Origin: Actinomycetes bacterium
GTDB taxonomy: Bacteria > Actinomycetota > Acidimicrobiia > Acidimicrobiales > RAAP-2
Assembly (NCBI GenBank): GCA_021841725.1
Contig: JAKCEC010000085.1
Coordinates: forward strand, 1 to 6,095
DNA length: 6,095 nucleotides
Direction of reading: 5' to 3'
Of this stretch, positions 4,865-6,095 are shown piece by piece. Numbering within the stretch: position 1 is the first letter of the stretch; each line of letters starts with the position of its first letter. Under the pieces are notes generated by a model that saw only the letters and a program-made list of their open reading frames with translations, was not told where the DNA came from and made no database searches. The position numbers and the translations under genes are program-made.

Positions 4865-5642
4865 TGGGGAGTTTGGTCGCCGCGATGGGTAGCACCGGAC
4901 TGGGTTTGGTGATGTGGAAATTCGTACCCCAGTTGGTGTAGGTGATGACGAAGTTCTCGCGCTGACCCTGAACCACGTCGGAGGCCACCATCTCGACGGG
5001 CACGTGCGGTGCCGCCACCGACACGTAGACCGTCTCGGTCCCCGAGGCCAGTCCCAAGTGAATGTTCGCCTTGCCCGACACGCCGACGACGAGTCGATGG
5101 TCGACACTCGAGGGCGCGGACGTTTTGAGGGCCCCGGCCGGGGCGATCTCGGTCAACATCGAGGGCAACAAGATGTAGGTGTTGAAGCGCGCGAAGTTGG
5201 AATCGGTCTTGGGGATCGAGATCCAACGGTTCACCGCCGGCGGGTCGTCCACCCCGAACTGCTCGCGCATGGCCGACGCGTTCTCCTTGACGTAGACCAT
5301 TCCGTTGACGACGCGCACGACGGTCCAGGCGTCACCGATGATCAGGGTCTGTTGACCCGTCGTCAGCGCCGAATTGGTGACCGAAGAGTACGCCTGCCCG
5401 GAGATCTTCGTGGACGTGGCCGAGGTACAGCTGGACGACGCCAGCGCCGCGGCCAGCGCCGCGGTCATGATCTGGTGGCCCGACTCGGCGGCGAAGGCGA
5501 CCGGCGTGGCCGCCCCCGCCCGCGACACGGGTCCCCACCCGAACGTCACGCTGAGCGTCGCCAGGAGTATCGTCGCGACCCGCGTGCGGGCGGCGCGCGT
5601 GGCACGGCGGCGGCGGATCGGCAGAGGAGGGGGCACGGTCAC
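4860..5642 (-). CDS. Exported protein of unknown function, paralogue of upstream gene (LppX/LprAFG-like resemblance)
   Basis: A 260-residue protein starting at GTG 5642. A long Arg-rich n-region (10-21) leads into a hydrophobic core, about 22-36 (VATILLATLSVTFGW), with a plausible signal peptidase I site after AGA (44). There is no lipobox cysteine, so it is probably secreted or cell-wall associated. The mature part has VVNGMVYVKENASAMREQFG (111-130), RWISIP (139-144), VSGKANIHLGL (188-198) and a Trp-Gly turn, NWGTNF (237-242). The alternating beta strands and 'NGMVYVK...RWISIP' pattern recall mycobacterial LppX/LprAFG-type proteins, which bind hydrophobic cargo; this is a weak, motif-level impression. 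Residues 185-259 match the upstream gene's C-terminus at about 34 of 75 positions. The start is 3 bases after that gene's stop and has only a weak ribosome site, suggesting translational coupling. Confidence 0.75.
   Translation of the reverse strand: MTVPPPLPIRRRRATRAARTRVATILLATLSVTFGWGPVSRAGAATPVAFAAESGHQIMTAALAAALASSSCTSATSTKISGQAYSSVTNSALTTGQQTLIIGDAWTVVRVVNGMVYVKENASAMREQFGVDDPPAVNRWISIPKTDSNFARFNTYILLPSMLTEIAPAGALKTSAPSSVDHRLVVGVSGKANIHLGLASGTETVYVSVAAPHVPVEMVASDVVQGQRENFVITYTNWGTNFHITKPSPVLPIAATKLPS
5441..5464. repeat. Tandem 12-bp direct repeat in the exported-protein gene
   Basis: CCAGCGCCGCGG occurs twice back-to-back (5441-5452 and 5453-5464) and encodes the doubled Ala-Ala-Leu-Ala motif near residues 61-68. 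A recent in-frame duplication in a low-complexity helix just after the signal peptide is the simplest reading. Confidence 0.85.
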
Positions 5643-5645
5643 GTC

Positions 5646-6095
5646 CTAGGGCAGGTCCGTCGCGGACAGTGGCGTGACGCCCGTGGGCGCGGAGAGTGAG
5701 AAGTGGTGCCCCCACTGCGAGAACGTCACGCTGAGTGACGTGGGCACGCCCTGGACCCGCCCACCCGCCAGGAGTTCTACGGGGAGGAAGGGAGCGCGCG
5801 CGGCCACGTAGAGGGTTTCGACGCCCCTGGTTAAGCCCAGTCGGGCGTTGGCGCTGCCCGAGACAGCGATGACCGCGACGCCGCGCACGGTTCCCACGGG
5901 ACTGCGCCGCAGGGTGCCCGTTGGGCGGACCTGGGCGATCATCGACGAGAAGAGCATGCCCGACGAGAGGGACACCGCGACGGCATCGTGGGCGGGGAGC
6001 AGCAGCCACTTGTTGGCCCACTGGGGCGCGGACCGGCCGAATTGGGCCGCGAGCAGCGTGGCGCTCTCGCGCACGTAGAGCCGTCCCCGTAGTAG
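5646..6095 (-). CDS. Paralogous exported-type protein of unknown function, 5' end outside window
   Basis: The frame is open to the right edge of the window. A GTG at 6074 is internal, because seven further codons upstream (LLRGRLY) continue the match to the neighbour: LLRGRLYVRESATLLAAQFG aligns with VVNGMVYVKENASAMREQFG. At least 150 codons are present. Shared landmarks are KWLLLP (against RWISIP), VSGSANARLGL, GVETLYVAARAP, RVQG, QWGHHF and a C-terminus ending ATDLP (against ATKLPS). The first half of the alignment is more diverged than the C-terminal 75 residues. By analogy a signal peptide is expected upstream, but it cannot be seen. This gene precedes its paralogue by 3 bases and is surely in the same transcript. 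The function is unknown. Confidence 0.75.
   Translation of the reverse strand, partial: LLRGRLYVRESATLLAAQFGRSAPQWANKWLLLPAHDAVAVSLSSGMLFSSMIAQVRPTGTLRRSPVGTVRGVAVIAVSGSANARLGLTRGVETLYVAARAPFLPVELLAGGRVQGVPTSLSVTFSQWGHHFSLSAPTGVTPLSATDLP

Noticed and set aside
4576..5226. 216-codon minus-strand frame overlapping the exported-protein and membrane-protein genes
   Set aside because: It overlaps two well-supported genes in other frames and is Arg/Pro-rich without motifs.
4914..5699. 261-codon plus-strand open frame antisense to the exported-protein gene
   Set aside because: It crosses the junction of two paralogous real genes and has Arg/Gly-rich low-complexity content and no homology signal.
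5646..6074. GTG at 6074 as a true start of the upstream paralogue
   Set aside because: The frame continues open to the edge and the preceding seven residues align with the neighbour, so the GTG is an internal valine.

Overview
The window is GC-rich and densely coding, with strong G/C bias at third codon positions, GTG as well as ATG starts, short intergenic gaps and purine-rich Shine-Dalgarno sites. This fits a high-GC actinobacterium. An Acidimicrobiia-like lineage is a guess from overall style, not a demonstrated placement. I see no rRNA, tRNA, CRISPR array, insertion sequence or phage gene.

Layout: (1) 2-496, plus strand, the C-terminal part of a luciferase-like flavin or F420 oxidoreductase, cut by the window edge. 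(2) A minus-strand block read from 3771 down to 498: an FMN-dependent nitronate-monooxygenase-like TIM-barrel protein with an extra four-cysteine tail (2272-3771), thioredoxin (1851-2231) and an acetyl-CoA hydrolase/CoA-transferase family enzyme (498-1736). The last one ends tail-to-tail with the luciferase-like gene, one base apart. (3) A 176-bp divergent intergenic region (3772-3947) with two perfect inverted repeats. (4) A plus-strand pair: a metallo-beta-lactamase-fold hydrolase (3948-4505) and a small two-helix membrane protein with a zinc-ribbon-like tail (4554-4826). (5) A minus-strand tandem of two paralogous exported proteins of unknown function (4860-5642, and 5646 to beyond the right edge). 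They meet the plus-strand pair at a large inverted repeat that contains both stop codons.

How they may work together: the minus-strand block combines flavin redox, thiol redox and CoA-thioester chemistry, but nothing here proves a single pathway. The most informative non-coding signal is a CsoR/CstR-type palindrome (ATACCC-GTGG-GGGTAT, 2282-2297). It overlaps a good -10 hexamer just upstream of thioredoxin, inside the last codons of the preceding gene. This suggests thioredoxin has its own metal- or persulfide-responsive internal promoter. The four-cysteine tail of the adjacent flavoenzyme and the replaced metal-bridging Asp in the MBL protein are the main protein-level oddities.
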